From positions 20,365 to 84,364 of the forward strand of contig JAUQQP010000005.1 in the NCBI GenBank assembly GCA_030549855.1: a stretch of DNA of 64,000 bases. The letters are read 5' to 3'. Below are positions 8,779-18,048 of the stretch, one piece after another; position 1 is the stretch's first letter, and each line of letters starts with the position of its first letter. The position numbers and the translations under genes are program-made. The notes beneath the pieces were generated by a model. It was given only the letters and a program-made list of their open reading frames with translations, ran no database searches and was not told the DNA's origin. The DNA comes from Cyanobacteriota bacterium SRBZ.bins.94.201705. Its GTDB lineage: Bacteria > Cyanobacteriota > Cyanobacteriia > Cyanobacteriales > Cyanobacteriaceae.

Positions 8779-11535
8779 ATGGACTTAATAATATGTCATC
8801 AAAATGCCGATTTTGACGCCTTAGGGGCAGCGGTAGGCTTGACAAAACTCTACCCTGGGGCGAAGATATTACTGGTAGACGGGGCACATCCCTCCGTTAC
8901 AAGATTTTTAAGTCTCCATCGGGATGAATTTCCTCTAGTAGAATTTCGCAGCGTTAACCCCCTCTTAATCCGCCGTCTCCTGGTAGTAGATACCCAGAAA
9001 CTTCAACGGCTGGGCAAGGCACAACAGTGGCTACAATTAGACAACATAGAATCAGTGGTTATCTATGACCACCACCTGGAGACGGAGGATGAAGGCCTAA
9101 TCCCCAATTGTGACGGCAAAACCCCCAGTATAATCAAGTATACAGAAAAAGTGGGCGCCTGTACCACTATCGTTTGTGAACTTTTGCAACAAAAATCCCT
9201 CAGCCTCAACAGCATCGAAGCCACGGCCATGGCACTAGGAATACATGTGGATACAGGCTCACTTACTTTTGAACAAACCACAGCAAGGGATGCCTCGGCT
9301 TTAGCTTGGTTGATGAGTCAGGGTGTTAATCTAAGAGTATTGGCAGAATTTGTAGAGCCTACCATAGCACCAAATCTGAGAAAATTATTGCCTAGTGCCC
9401 TGAAAAATCTGGAGACTGTTACTGTCCACGGTTACACTATCGGCTGGATACTGGTTTGTACCCCCCATTATATTCCTGGTTTGTCTACCTTCGTCAGCCG
9501 CATCCGTGATTTGAGCGATACTGATATTCTCATCTTTGGCCACTATTACGGCGCCAAGGGGGAAAAACCGGGAAAATTGGCTATAATCGGCCGCAGTAGC
9601 GGAGAAAGTGTCAATTTAGGCCAAATATTCCAGGAATTCCAAGGAGGAGGGCATAAAAGTGCCGCTTCTATAACCCTGCGTTGTGATAACCCCGAGGAAG
9701 TCTTAGAGAGGATAGTCTCTCGCGTGAAACAGGCAATACCTACCCCCCCCACCGCCAGGGATTTAATGTCTTACCCTGTGCGCACTATTTTACCAGATAC
9801 CACCATAGCCGAAGCACAGCGAATACTCCTCAGATATGGGCATTCGGGATTAGTAGTGGTAGACTCCCAACAACAACTGGTGGGGATTATCTCTCGTCGA
9901 GACATCGACTTGGCTTTACACCACGGTTTCGCCCATGCCCCAGTGAAGGGCTATATGACGAGGAATGTCCATGTTATCCATCCTAATACCACTTTACCAG
10001 AAATAGAACAGTTAATGGTAGAAAATGACATCGGCAGACTGCCAGTGATGGAGGAGGGAAAACTAGTGGGTATTGTCACCCGCACCGATGTTTTGCGTCA
10101 TCTCCACTCTTGTCACCCCCACTTAAAGCCTCTCCACTTTTCCTCCAACAATCCCCCCCTGATTTCCTGTCTTCTCCCCTCCCTGCCTAATCAACCGTCT
10201 CCCCCACTCTGGCAACTCCTACAAGCCGCGGCAGAATACGCCCAAAAACAGGGATGGCATCTGTATCTTGTCGGTGGTGCGGTTAGGGATTTCCTCCTCA
10301 GCGAAGATGAAGAGACTGTATATTTACAAGATATTGACTTAGTAGTTGACGGTTATCACCAGGCAACAACCCCGGCTGCCGGTGTCCATTTGGCTAAAGC
10401 ATTGAGAAAAATCTATCCTCAAGCCCGTCTGAGCATCCATGGTGAGTTTCAAACAGCAGCTCTATTATGGCATAAGGATCCACAATTAGGGTCATTATGG
10501 GTAGATATTGCCACGGCGCGCACGGAATTCTATCCCTATCCTGCTGCTAATCCTCTTGTGGAATCTAGTTCTATCCGTCAAGACTTGTATAGGAGAGATT
10601 TTACCATAAATGCCTTGGCAGTGCGTCTTACCTCCCCCAATCCTGGTGAGTTGTTGGATTTTTTTGGTGGCGTCAGGGATTTACGTTTGAGGAGGATAAA
10701 AGTCTTACATCCCAACAGCTTTATTGAGGATCCTACCAGAATATATCGAGCTGTGCGTTTCGCCACAAGACTCAATTTTACCATAGAAGAGGAGACTCGA
10801 AGGTACATGGATTATGCCATCCACTGCGGGGTTTTTGAAAGAGTTTCTCTAGAAAACAAACCACTCCCTGCCTTAACCACCCGTCTCCGCACAGAATTGC
10901 ATTATATTCTCTCTGCCTCCTATTGGCAGCAAGCCTTGAAACTACTTCAGGAAATTGGTGCGTTGCGTTGCATTCACCGTCATTGCCAACTTACTCCCAC
11001 TGTTTGGTGGCAACTCCGTTTTCTTGAGCGAATGTTAAAATTTTACCACCAGGTGCCCTCTTCTACCCCTATTTCTCCCTGGCTGCTACGTTTAGAGGTT
11101 ATCCTGGCTAGTTTTCCTGAAGGGGTGAATGTAGCTGAAAGTCTACAACTGCCTCAAGACAGCATCCAGCGTCTTCGTTGTTTGCCAGCCGACAAGGAAA
11201 CCATCCATAAAATTCTACCCACCTGTGAGAAGATAAGCGAAAAAGTTTTCTGTCTTGACAACTATCCTCCTCTTACTCTAATGCTAGTTGCCCTCCAAAG
11301 TGATAAACTCATTAGGCGTTGTATCTGGTATTATCTAATGCATTGGCGTCACCGGAAACCCCCCCTCAATGGCAACGACTTAAAACAGCTGGGTTACAAG
11401 CCTGGGAAGGCATTTAAACAAATGTTAGAGGAAATACGCGCACTATTTTTAGACGGCGAAATCCAATCTCGTGAGGAAGCCATAGATTATCTCCTCAAAA
11501 AATATCCCCCGGTGAAAGACAAGACAAACCCCTAG
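8779..11535 (+). CDS. DHH phosphoesterase - CBS pair - tRNA nucleotidyltransferase fusion
   Basis: A 918-residue three-part protein. Residues 1-310 are a DHH/DHHA1 phosphoesterase (NADFDALGAA near the start, YDHHLE near 95, GGGHKSAAS near 290). Residues 330-450 are two CBS repeats (ARDLMSYPVRTILPD; VKGYMTRNVHVIHP). Residues 475-918 are a class II poly(A) polymerase/CCA-type nucleotidyltransferase: GGAVRDFLL, DIDLVVDG with the two metal aspartates, RRDFTINALAV, EDPTRIYRAVRFATR. It should add CCA, or only the terminal A, to tRNA 3' ends; in bacteria with separate CC- and A-adding enzymes the DHH-CBS form is often the A-adding one. The DHH part may act on small nucleotides. All motifs look intact. 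It is divergent from the DUF3386 gene. Confidence 0.9.
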   Translation: MDLIICHQNADFDALGAAVGLTKLYPGAKILLVDGAHPSVTRFLSLHRDEFPLVEFRSVNPLLIRRLLVVDTQKLQRLGKAQQWLQLDNIESVVIYDHHLETEDEGLIPNCDGKTPSIIKYTEKVGACTTIVCELLQQKSLSLNSIEATAMALGIHVDTGSLTFEQTTARDASALAWLMSQGVNLRVLAEFVEPTIAPNLRKLLPSALKNLETVTVHGYTIGWILVCTPHYIPGLSTFVSRIRDLSDTDILIFGHYYGAKGEKPGKLAIIGRSSGESVNLGQIFQEFQGGGHKSAASITLRCDNPEEVLERIVSRVKQAIPTPPTARDLMSYPVRTILPDTTIAEAQRILLRYGHSGLVVVDSQQQLVGIISRRDIDLALHHGFAHAPVKGYMTRNVHVIHPNTTLPEIEQLMVENDIGRLPVMEEGKLVGIVTRTDVLRHLHSCHPHLKPLHFSSNNPPLISCLLPSLPNQPSPPLWQLLQAAAEYAQKQGWHLYLVGGAVRDFLLSEDEETVYLQDIDLVVDGYHQATTPAAGVHLAKALRKIYPQARLSIHGEFQTAALLWHKDPQLGSLWVDIATARTEFYPYPAANPLVESSSIRQDLYRRDFTINALAVRLTSPNPGELLDFFGGVRDLRLRRIKVLHPNSFIEDPTRIYRAVRFATRLNFTIEEETRRYMDYAIHCGVFERVSLENKPLPALTTRLRTELHYILSASYWQQALKLLQEIGALRCIHRHCQLTPTVWWQLRFLERMLKFYHQVPSSTPISPWLLRLEVILASFPEGVNVAESLQLPQDSIQRLRCLPADKETIHKILPTCEKISEKVFCLDNYPPLTLMLVALQSDKLIRRCIWYYLMHWRHRKPPLNGNDLKQLGYKPGKAFKQMLEEIRALFLDGEIQSREEAIDYLLKKYPPVKDKTNP

Positions 11536-11630
11536 TAACTAGTACAAGTTTATGATTGTTTACTACTTTTATGACCATGTTAATACGGGTTTATGACTAT
11601 AAATTCCTATCACCTCTTCCCCAGCCATAG

Positions 11631-11890
11631 GGATAAATTGGATATGTTACGCCATGATAGTTGAGAAATCTCCCTGCCGCACAGGAGAAAGACAATTGGC
11701 ATTAGGAGTATCCCCCCTAAATTCTTGGAAACTGCCGGTGTAGCAAAAAAAAGTACTAACCCTCTCCTAAGGGGTGAATCTGATGTACTATAGCATGAGA
11801 AGTGAGAAGTCTTCTTACCGCATATGAAAAAGGCAATTGGCATTAGGAATATTCCCCCTAAATCCTTAGAAACTGCCGTTGTGGCAGCAA
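11631..11890. repeat. diverged tandem duplication, period about 141 bp
   Basis: Copy A (about 11631-11750) and copy B (about 11771-11890) align along their length. For example caattggcattagga occurs at 11693 and 11834, and ctaaat-c-tt-gaaactgccg follows in both. The offset is 141 bp, a multiple of three, so matching peptides appear in the same frame on both strands (GIRSIPPKFLETA versus GIRNIPPKSLETA on plus; LGGILLMPIVFLLCG versus LGGIFLMPIAFFICG on minus). The copies are clearly diverged, so this is not a recent duplication. Confidence 0.75.
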
Positions 11891-12099
11891 AGGAAAAGCT
11901 GCCGCCTCACAACATTTCTCCTGCCAGTAAAGTCAAATACACCAACAGTGGTAGGCTTGCCTTTTGTTATTTTCTCCTCATTACCTCCACGGTGTTTGGC
12001 TTTGGGGGGTTTGGTTTTGGGCTAGGACTTCGTTATACTCATCTTTGGCATTCTAACATATTTTCCCCCAACAATTCCCTCAGCAACCATTCTCCCTAA
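11824..12099 (+). CDS. possible small membrane protein (91 aa)
   Basis: This frame begins in copy B of the tandem repeat and then encodes one strongly hydrophobic, Gly/Phe-rich helix (FCYFLLITSTVFGFGGFGFG) with a basic segment before it, which looks like a small single-pass membrane protein. There is no Shine-Dalgarno before ATG 11824, and the last 20 bp overlap the convergent gene ending at 12080. The hydrophobic part may be the real protein, with a different start. Low confidence. Confidence 0.3.
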   Translation: MKKAIGIRNIPPKSLETAVVAAKEKLPPHNISPASKVKYTNSGRLAFCYFLLITSTVFGFGGFGFGLGLRYTHLWHSNIFSPNNSLSNHSP

Positions 12100-13426
12100 T
12101 TTCATGGCCATCCAGTTTTTCTATAGTTTGTTCTAGTATATCCCTTTCGGTGGTATACACTATATCCCCTGCCGTTAGGATTTTTTGTTTTCCATAGTTT
12201 CTGGCATATAGGATGAGGTTTTGTAATTGTGGGCTATTTTGGAGGATATAGGCTTGTTTTTCCCTTTGTTGATTTCTTTGTATAATTCTCCGGTTGCGTC
12301 TTTGTAGCCACAAATAGCGAATTAGGGGGATGGCTAGATACCCTACGGCATAGGTTAGAAGAATCCCATAGATAGAATTTACAAAAGCGATAAACCCCCC
12401 CATTTGTCGCACCACTTCTGGGGTTAACAGGCTACCCAACATTAGGGCTAGAATAATATTAACCCCTCCTAACCCCAGGGCTGCCATTTTCTGCTGACTG
12501 GTTGCCATACTAAATTGCCAGAGGTTTTCCTTCAGATAGGGTGGGATTTCGGTTTTTTCTCTTTCCGACGCCGTTACTTGTAATTCTGGGAAGTAGTAGA
12601 TAATTTCACCCGTTTCGCTTACTTGAGGATAGCCATTAAAGCGAATTAACACTGGCAGTATATAATCTCCACTCGTCTCGTTGCTAATATCAATGTTATC
12701 CAAATAGGGGGCTATTTGTTCTGCAATTATTGCCCCATTGTTGTTTCTTATTACTGCTGCTATATACTGCCACCTTTTTTCTTCCAAATCCTTATTCGGA
12801 TTGCCATCTCCAAACAGGAAGGAATAAATCGACTCTAGGAAATTTAGCCTGCTACTACCGCCTGATTCAATTTCCCTTCTTTTTTCGTAGAATCTCTCCT
12901 CATAATCTCCGGTAAATATCCAAAAGAAATCCGGCATAATCCAAATCCTTGGCAGGAATACCATTCCTCCCCCCTCGCCTCTCTCACTATTTCCCCTGTT
13001 TTCATTATCCCTTCCCCCTCCGCTACTTATCCCTATGATGATTACCGCTATTGCCAGCAACATTATTATTATGGAGGTTATCAATATAATCCCAAAAGAA
13101 ATTCTAATCAGGTAGAATATAGTGTCCCATGCTTTTTTTAGCCATTTCTCCCACCGCAGTCGCCAGTATTTATTCCTCAGAATTGCCCTAAAATTTTGGG
13201 GAAACACATAGACAATATCCCCTGTTTCTGCTACCTGCAAATTCCCCTGGCTATCGGCGGCTAATTTCAATAATTCCTTTTCTGCCACCCTCAAATCCAA
13301 TCCCAATCTTCCCGCCACATCTCCCACTGTCACCCTATAATTTAACTCCTCTATTGACTCAATTAGTCTGCTGTTTACACTCATCTTCTCTTCTGCCTTG
13401 CCACTACTTTTGTTTTTTCCTCCCAT
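12080..13426 (-). CDS. conserved cyanobacterial membrane protein of unknown function
   Basis: A 448-residue protein. The N-terminal ~85 residues look like a winged-helix-type segment (RVTVGDVAGRLGLDLRVAEK, then a short beta pair ending in VYVFP). A long membrane helix follows near 105-135 (IILITSIIIMLLAIAVIII), then a soluble part in which the VYVFP-type motif recurs (SETGEIIYYFPELQV), and two or three more helices near 315-385. The pattern of paired 'IVYVFP' modules flanking membrane helices resembles a family I recall from cyanobacteria and chloroplasts; I could not check this. ATG 13426 has AGGAG 11 bases upstream; ATG at residue 15 is an alternative. Function unknown. Confidence 0.7.
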   Translation of the reverse strand: MGGKNKSSGKAEEKMSVNSRLIESIEELNYRVTVGDVAGRLGLDLRVAEKELLKLAADSQGNLQVAETGDIVYVFPQNFRAILRNKYWRLRWEKWLKKAWDTIFYLIRISFGIILITSIIIMLLAIAVIIIGISSGGGRDNENRGNSERGEGGGMVFLPRIWIMPDFFWIFTGDYEERFYEKRREIESGGSSRLNFLESIYSFLFGDGNPNKDLEEKRWQYIAAVIRNNNGAIIAEQIAPYLDNIDISNETSGDYILPVLIRFNGYPQVSETGEIIYYFPELQVTASEREKTEIPPYLKENLWQFSMATSQQKMAALGLGGVNIILALMLGSLLTPEVVRQMGGFIAFVNSIYGILLTYAVGYLAIPLIRYLWLQRRNRRIIQRNQQREKQAYILQNSPQLQNLILYARNYGKQKILTAGDIVYTTERDILEQTIEKLDGHEIRENGC

Positions 13427-13687
13427 TTTAGTTCAATCTCCTATCTCCCTTGACAATGGCATTTTTTCTTGTTATCCTGAAGACATAGAGTAGGATGGGG
13501 GGTTAGTGTTAGGAAAAAGGGATAGAGGGGGGCAGGTGTGGAGACTGCCAAGACACTGGGGTTGCCAGGAAAATAAACGGAAATAATTATCAAGAGAGAG
13601 GAAAGAGGGAGAGGAGGAATTTGCGTGAGGGACAGTTGTAGGGAATAATGGTCTATAAGTGGGAAGAGAGAAGAGGAAAAAAGAGAT
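13427..13687. other. intergenic, purine-rich leader of pheS
   Basis: About 260 bp between the divergent membrane-protein gene and pheS. It contains a long purine-rich stretch near 13592-13620 (gagagaggaaagagggag) and no gene. No RNA element, such as a T-box, is recognised. Confidence 0.4.
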
Positions 13688-14689
13688 ATGACAGAAATAA
13701 AAGAATTAGAGAGGGAATTGAGGAGTCTGGGAGAAAATGCGGAGAAGGAAATAGAAGAGGCAGACAGCCTGGAGAAGTTGGAGGGGATAAGAGTAAGCTA
13801 CTTGGGGAAAAAGGGGAAAATATCGGTAATAATGAAGGGAATGGGCAAGTTATCGCCGGAAGAGAGGCCTTACCTAGGGGCGATAGCCAATGAAATCAAG
13901 GAAAAAATACAAGAGAAACTAAAAAAACAACAGGAAACAATCCAAGAGAGGGAAATAGAGAGGAGAATCAAGGAAGAAACCCTGGATGTGACAATGCCGG
14001 GGGTAAGTAGACAACTAGGAAGAATACACCCTATCCAAGGCACAATAGACAGAATTGTAGATATATTTGTCGGGATGGGGTATACGGTAGCAGAAGGGCC
14101 ACAAATAGAAACAGACTACTACAATTTTACAGCCTTAAACACCCCCGAAGACCATCCGGCAAGGGATATGCAGGATACCTTCTACTTCGAGGATGGGACA
14201 TTATTACGTACCCATACATCCTCAGTACAGATACGCTACATGGAGAAGCACAAACCCCCCATCAAAATTGTAGCACCAGGTAGGGTATACAGAAGAGATA
14301 CAGTAGATGCCACCCATTCGGCGGTATTCCACCAGGTAGAAATCTTGGCAGTGGGGGAGGGGTTGACTTTTACTGACTTGAAGGGTACTATTAAAGAATT
14401 CCTCAGAAGGATGTTTGGGGAAGAGGTGCCTACGGTTTTCCGCGCCAGTTATTTCCCCTTTACTGAACCTTCTGCAGAGGTAGATGTAAAATGGCAGGGG
14501 AAATGGCTAGAAGTCCTTGGGTGTGGTATGGTAGATCCTAATGTGTTAAAAGCCGTAGGATACGACCCAGAGAAATATACCGGCTTTGCTGCAGGATTGG
14601 GGGTAGAGCGTTTTGCCATGATTCTCCACAAAATAGATGATATTCGTCGTCTTTATCAGAGTGACCTTCGTTTCCTGCGACAATTCTGA
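13688..14689 (+). CDS. pheS: phenylalanyl-tRNA synthetase alpha subunit
   Basis: At 333 residues this is the normal length for PheS. The N-terminal ~85 residues are the coiled-coil tRNA-binding arm. The class II catalytic core follows: [48 protein letters not shown] (motif 2 region) and [18 protein letters not shown] (motif 3). With the beta subunit, encoded elsewhere, it charges tRNA-Phe with phenylalanine. The 40 bases before the ATG are very purine-rich (gagagaagagg) and contain the ribosome-binding site. A tRNA-Phe gene lies about 11 kb downstream. No pheT is adjacent, as is usual in cyanobacteria. Confidence 0.97.
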   Translation: MTEIKELERELRSLGENAEKEIEEADSLEKLEGIRVSYLGKKGKISVIMKGMGKLSPEERPYLGAIANEIKEKIQEKLKKQQETIQEREIERRIKEETLDVTMPGVSRQLGRIHPIQGTIDRIVDIFVGMGYTVAEGPQIETDYYNFTALNTPEDHPARDMQDTFYFEDGTLLRTHTSSVQIRYMEKHKPPIKIVAPGRVYRRDTVDATHSAVFHQVEILAVGEGLTFTDLKGTIKEFLRRMFGEEVPTVFRASYFPFTEPSAEVDVKWQGKWLEVLGCGMVDPNVLKAVGYDPEKYTGFAAGLGVERFAMILHKIDDIRRLYQSDLRFLRQF

Positions 14690-14837
14690 GCTGAAATTTA
14701 TCATCCTTTGAAATTTATCATTTTTTTCCCAAGGGGGTATTACTGTTTCCTCCATTTTCCCTTTTTCTCCCTCTTTCTAGCAACAGTCTAATTTTCTTCT
14801 ATCATTCTTTTCAGGATTTACTGTAAGGGGGGAGTCT

Positions 14838-15776
14838 GTGTTTTTTAGTGTAATTATACCAACTTACAATCGTCTTGAAATTCTCAAAAAATGTATCCAG
14901 GCTGTAGAGAATCAGGAGTTTGACGGAAATCTGATTACTGGTTATGAGATAATAGTAGTGGACGATGGGTCTACTGACGATACGGTATCCTGGTTAGAAG
15001 CCGCAAAGACCTCGTTGCCACATGTGCGTCTTTTGTGTCAGAATCATCAAGGGGCAGCGGCTGCTAGAAATCTAGGTGTGGTTAATGCCAGGGGGGATTG
15101 GATTGTCTTTATAGACAGTGACTTGGTGGTTACCCCTTCTTTTCTCCAAAGTCACGCCCAAACCCTTGTTACTGTCCAAAAAAAACTGGGGCATGACCGT
15201 ATTTTTACCTATGGCCTGGTTATAAACACCTGCAACTTTGATAATCCTACCAGTGAACCTTTTAAAATCACAGACTTTTCTGCCGCCTATTTTGCTACTG
15301 GGAATGTGGCAATTGCCAAAAAGTGGCTAATCCAGGCGGGTTTATTTGACACCAGCTTCAGGGAATACGGTTGGGAAGACTTGGAATTAGGGGTAAGATT
15401 AAAGAGGCTGGGGTTGAAGTTGATTAAATGTCCTTCAGCAGTGGGTTATCACTGGCATCCTCCTTTTAACCTTCAACAAATCCCTCAGTTAATAGAAAAG
15501 GAGAGACAACGAGCCAAAATGGCACTACTATTCTACCAAAAACATCCCACTTTTCAGGTGCGTATGATGATTCAAATGACTAGACTTCACCTCCTTCTGT
15601 GGGGAATTCTTTCCCTTGGCGGTATACTCAACGAAAACACCCTTAAACCCCTTCTTCAGTGGCTTATCCGTCTTGGCAAACCACAACTGGCTTTAGAGAT
15701 TGCCAGAGTCTTCCTCAATTGGTATTTTGTCCAAGAAGTATATCGTGCTTATCGTCCACTTCAGCTAAAACACTGA
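14838..15776 (+). CDS. glycosyltransferase family 2
   Basis: A 312-residue GT-A enzyme. FSVIIPTYNRLEILKKCI and EIIVVDDGSTDDT are the nucleotide-sugar site; FIDSDLVVTPSF holds the metal-binding DSD; GWEDLELGVRLKRLG is the ED motif typical of the galactosyltransferase-like GT2 subgroup. It transfers a sugar with inversion to an unknown acceptor. The C-terminal ~70 residues include a hydrophobic patch (LHLLLWGILSLGGIL) that could attach it to the membrane. The start is GTG 14838, supported by aagggggggag 8 bases upstream. The gene is monocistronic as far as can be seen. Confidence 0.88.
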   Translation: MFFSVIIPTYNRLEILKKCIQAVENQEFDGNLITGYEIIVVDDGSTDDTVSWLEAAKTSLPHVRLLCQNHQGAAAARNLGVVNARGDWIVFIDSDLVVTPSFLQSHAQTLVTVQKKLGHDRIFTYGLVINTCNFDNPTSEPFKITDFSAAYFATGNVAIAKKWLIQAGLFDTSFREYGWEDLELGVRLKRLGLKLIKCPSAVGYHWHPPFNLQQIPQLIEKERQRAKMALLFYQKHPTFQVRMMIQMTRLHLLLWGILSLGGILNENTLKPLLQWLIRLGKPQLALEIARVFLNWYFVQEVYRAYRPLQLKH

Positions 15777-15788
15777 AACTGCAAAAAA

Positions 15789-15884
15789 AAATAAGCAAAC
15801 AGAATTTATCCCTATAATACTCTTAGACGAAAATAAGCAAACTCAAATAACAAACATAGATAAAACAACAAGGAGGAAAGTTTA
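15789..15884 (+). promoter_or_regulatory. promoter region with 12-bp direct repeats, strong RBS
   Basis: A consensus -10 box TATAAT lies at 15813-15818. It is flanked by two copies of AAATAAGCAAAC (about 15789-15800 and 15831-15842), one upstream and one in the leader. AAGGAGGAAAG (about 15870-15880) is a strong Shine-Dalgarno for ATG 15885. The repeats could be operator sites. Confidence 0.5.
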
Positions 15885-17453
15885 ATGGGTATACTATCAT
15901 TCTTTATTGGACTTATTGTAGGTGTTGTTGCTGGCGGTGGCATAATATGGTACCGTAATAAGGATAAAAAGTCTCCCCAGGAGGTGGAGGCAGAAAAACA
16001 AAAAGCCTTGAGTGAGGCTGAACAAAATTTTGAAACCCGAAAACAGGAATTAATAGCCTCTCTCCGGGAAGAATACGCCGCCGAAGCCAATCAGAGACTT
16101 GCTGATACACAACGACAACTGGAAGACTATCAGAATCAACTCAGTGAATTACAAGCCAATAAGACCTATTTAGAATCACAAATAGAACAACTTTCTCAAT
16201 TACAGACTCAATTACAGAATCGCATCAACGAATTGGAAACCCAACTGGCTAACACCCACAACCAATTAACTGAAAGTAACAATCGTTGTCTGGAATTAGA
16301 AAATACAATAGCACAGTTACAACAACAACTACAAATACAACAAGATCAATTCCAACTACAAATCACCCAGTTACAAGAATCCTTCCAGGCAGAAAGAGAG
16401 GAATATGAGTTACAAATACAAAACCTCAGGGAAACTATTGCCTCTTCCAGTGCCTCTCCTGTAGAAGAAAGTACTACGCCTCCCCCCTCACCACCGCTGA
16501 TGGAAGGAGATCCATATGCTTCTCAGACTACAGAAGAAATACTGGAAGAGACACCAACAAACGGCTTCCCGGAGGCACAGGCGCAATACATAGAAGAATT
16601 AGTAGAAGAGTCTCCTCAGCCATCTGCGGAATCTACACAGGAAGAAGAGGCATCTAGTTTTGCCATCGAAGCCAGTGAGGAGTCAGCCTCCGACTTCTCT
16701 TTCTCCCCCCCCATGCCGGAAACAGAAGAGGAAGCCTTTGAATTCGAGTCACCTACTACACCTCCTGCGGCAGAAGAAGAGGAATCCCCCTTTGAATTCG
16801 AGTCACCTGCTACACCTCCTGTGGCAGAAGAAGAGGAATCCCCCTTTGAATTCGAGTCACCTGCTACACCCCCTGTGGCAGAAGAAGAGGAATCCCCCTT
16901 TGAATTCGAGTCACCTACTACACCTCCTGTGGCAGAAGAAGAGGAAGCCTTTGAAATTGAATCGTCAACAGCAGAAGAATTGTCGGATAGAGGGGAAGGG
17001 GGTGAAGATGAATTGGAATTGTTTGCCTCAGAGTCAGAGGCTTCTGCGGCGGCTGAAAAGAGAGTGGAGGATGAATTGGATGAGGGGGATATTTTCTCTC
17101 GACGAGAGTCTACAACCTCCCCTGCCGAAGACGAATCGGATGACTGGCTTTCTGATTCCCAACCTTCTGCTTCCTCCCAAGATGATGAATTGCTATTAGA
17201 GGAAACGGCTGATGATGAGGAATTTGACTTTGATTTTGAAGAGTCTTCCCAATCGCCTACTACTTCATCCTCCTCTGGAGAAGAAACACCCCCCGACTTG
17301 GTATTGGAAGACTCAGACGACGATGAATTTGAATTTCCCTTTGATGTAGATGAAAGTCAAAACAACAATAATGGACATTCACAGGAAGACTTGGATTTGG
17401 ACAATTTGTTGGAAGACAAAGAAGACAAAGAAGACAAAGAGGAGGGGAAGTGA
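15885..17453 (+). CDS. membrane-anchored coiled-coil protein with acidic repeats
   Basis: A 522-residue protein of unknown function. Residues 3-23 form one hydrophobic, glycine-rich helix (LSFFIGLIVGVVAGGGIIWY) and act as an N-terminal anchor. Residues ~30-185 are a long Gln/Leu-rich coiled coil (repeated QLSELQ/QLQNRINELE heptads). From ~190 on the chain is low-complexity and very acidic, rich in Ser, Pro and Glu; it contains four 18-residue repeats (SPFEFESPATPPVAEEEE) and ends in a Lys/Glu/Asp run. It lacks enzymatic motifs. The shape suggests a scaffold or spacer at the membrane. Confidence 0.75.
   Translation: MGILSFFIGLIVGVVAGGGIIWYRNKDKKSPQEVEAEKQKALSEAEQNFETRKQELIASLREEYAAEANQRLADTQRQLEDYQNQLSELQANKTYLESQIEQLSQLQTQLQNRINELETQLANTHNQLTESNNRCLELENTIAQLQQQLQIQQDQFQLQITQLQESFQAEREEYELQIQNLRETIASSSASPVEESTTPPPSPPLMEGDPYASQTTEEILEETPTNGFPEAQAQYIEELVEESPQPSAESTQEEEASSFAIEASEESASDFSFSPPMPETEEEAFEFESPTTPPAAEEEESPFEFESPATPPVAEEEESPFEFESPATPPVAEEEESPFEFESPTTPPVAEEEEAFEIESSTAEELSDRGEGGEDELELFASESEASAAAEKRVEDELDEGDIFSRRESTTSPAEDESDDWLSDSQPSASSQDDELLLEETADDEEFDFDFEESSQSPTTSSSSGEETPPDLVLEDSDDDEFEFPFDVDESQNNNNGHSQEDLDLDNLLEDKEDKEDKEEGK
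16737..16952 (+). repeat. four in-frame 54-bp tandem repeats
   Basis: TTTGAATTCGAG recurs at 16737, 16791, 16845 and 16899, exactly 54 bp apart; a shortened fifth start follows at 16950 after 51 bp. Each unit codes for 18 residues, FEFESPxTPPxAEEEESP. The units differ at only a few bases, so they are recent and likely variable in copy number between strains. Confidence 0.92.
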
Positions 17454-17468
17454 AAGGGAAAGGGTTTG

Positions 17469-18020
17469 CTAGGGAGAGGATTGGACAGTTGATAATCTCT
17501 TCCTGATTTTTAAACGATTGCGACTGTCTGGGAGACGATCATAACTCAAATCGTCTGCTATCTTCTTTAAAATCTCAATGCCTCTCCCACTCTCTTTCCA
17601 TTCTTCCTCCTCTTGTTGCGTTATTTTAATGGATTTGAGGTCAAAGGGGGAACCACAATCCCATATACTGATAGTAATTTCCTCTTGGTTTAGGTCTATT
17701 TCTATCTCTATTGGCGTGTCGATGGGTTTATCCTTGTGGGCGTGTTTCACTGCATTGGTAAACCCCTCAGCCAATGCCAATTGACACTCCAACCAGTCTC
17801 TTTGATCAATCCAGTTTTGCCTCATCTTATCAAATTGAGACAAAACCTCCTCCAGGCAATTTAGGTCACTCCTTACCTCGAAAAAAACCTTGTAACGGAC
17901 TTTCAAAGCCAGCCAATCCCTATTACTCCTGTAATTACCTATTTCTAATTTACACCAATTTCTGATAAAATCATTCCCCAATACCCGGGGAGAAGGATAG
18001 GCCCCCAAGGGTAGAGACAA
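17469..18020 (-). CDS. RsbW/SpoIIAB-like anti-sigma ATPase
   Basis: The last ~125 of 183 residues form a GHKL (HATPase_c) ATP-binding domain. LALAEGFTNAVKHAHKD is the N box, WDCGSPFDL the G1 box, and ESGRGIEILKKIADDLSY the G2 region. Such small proteins are serine kinases/anti-sigma factors in partner-switching systems, and in cyanobacteria they control sigma factors or other partners. The only open-frame start is TTG 18020; family members are usually ~140-150 residues, so a TTG near 17906 (LKVRYKVFF) is also plausible. No anti-anti-sigma factor or PP2C partner is adjacent; the PP2C at 1942 is the nearest. It converges on the coiled-coil gene, 15 bp away. Confidence 0.8.
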   Translation of the reverse strand: MSLPLGAYPSPRVLGNDFIRNWCKLEIGNYRSNRDWLALKVRYKVFFEVRSDLNCLEEVLSQFDKMRQNWIDQRDWLECQLALAEGFTNAVKHAHKDKPIDTPIEIEIDLNQEEITISIWDCGSPFDLKSIKITQQEEEEWKESGRGIEILKKIADDLSYDRLPDSRNRLKIRKRLSTVQSSP

Positions 18021-18048
18021 GCCCTAACCCCTATTGCCCAATACCACT

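Noticed and set aside
13648..13893. 81-residue frame overlapping the start of pheS
   Set aside because: Almost entirely Arg/Gly/Glu from purine-rich DNA, in the wrong frame over a certain gene.
16660..17199. 179-residue frame within the acidic repeat region
   Set aside because: Alternate-frame shadow produced by the repeats; Lys/Pro-rich composition without motif.
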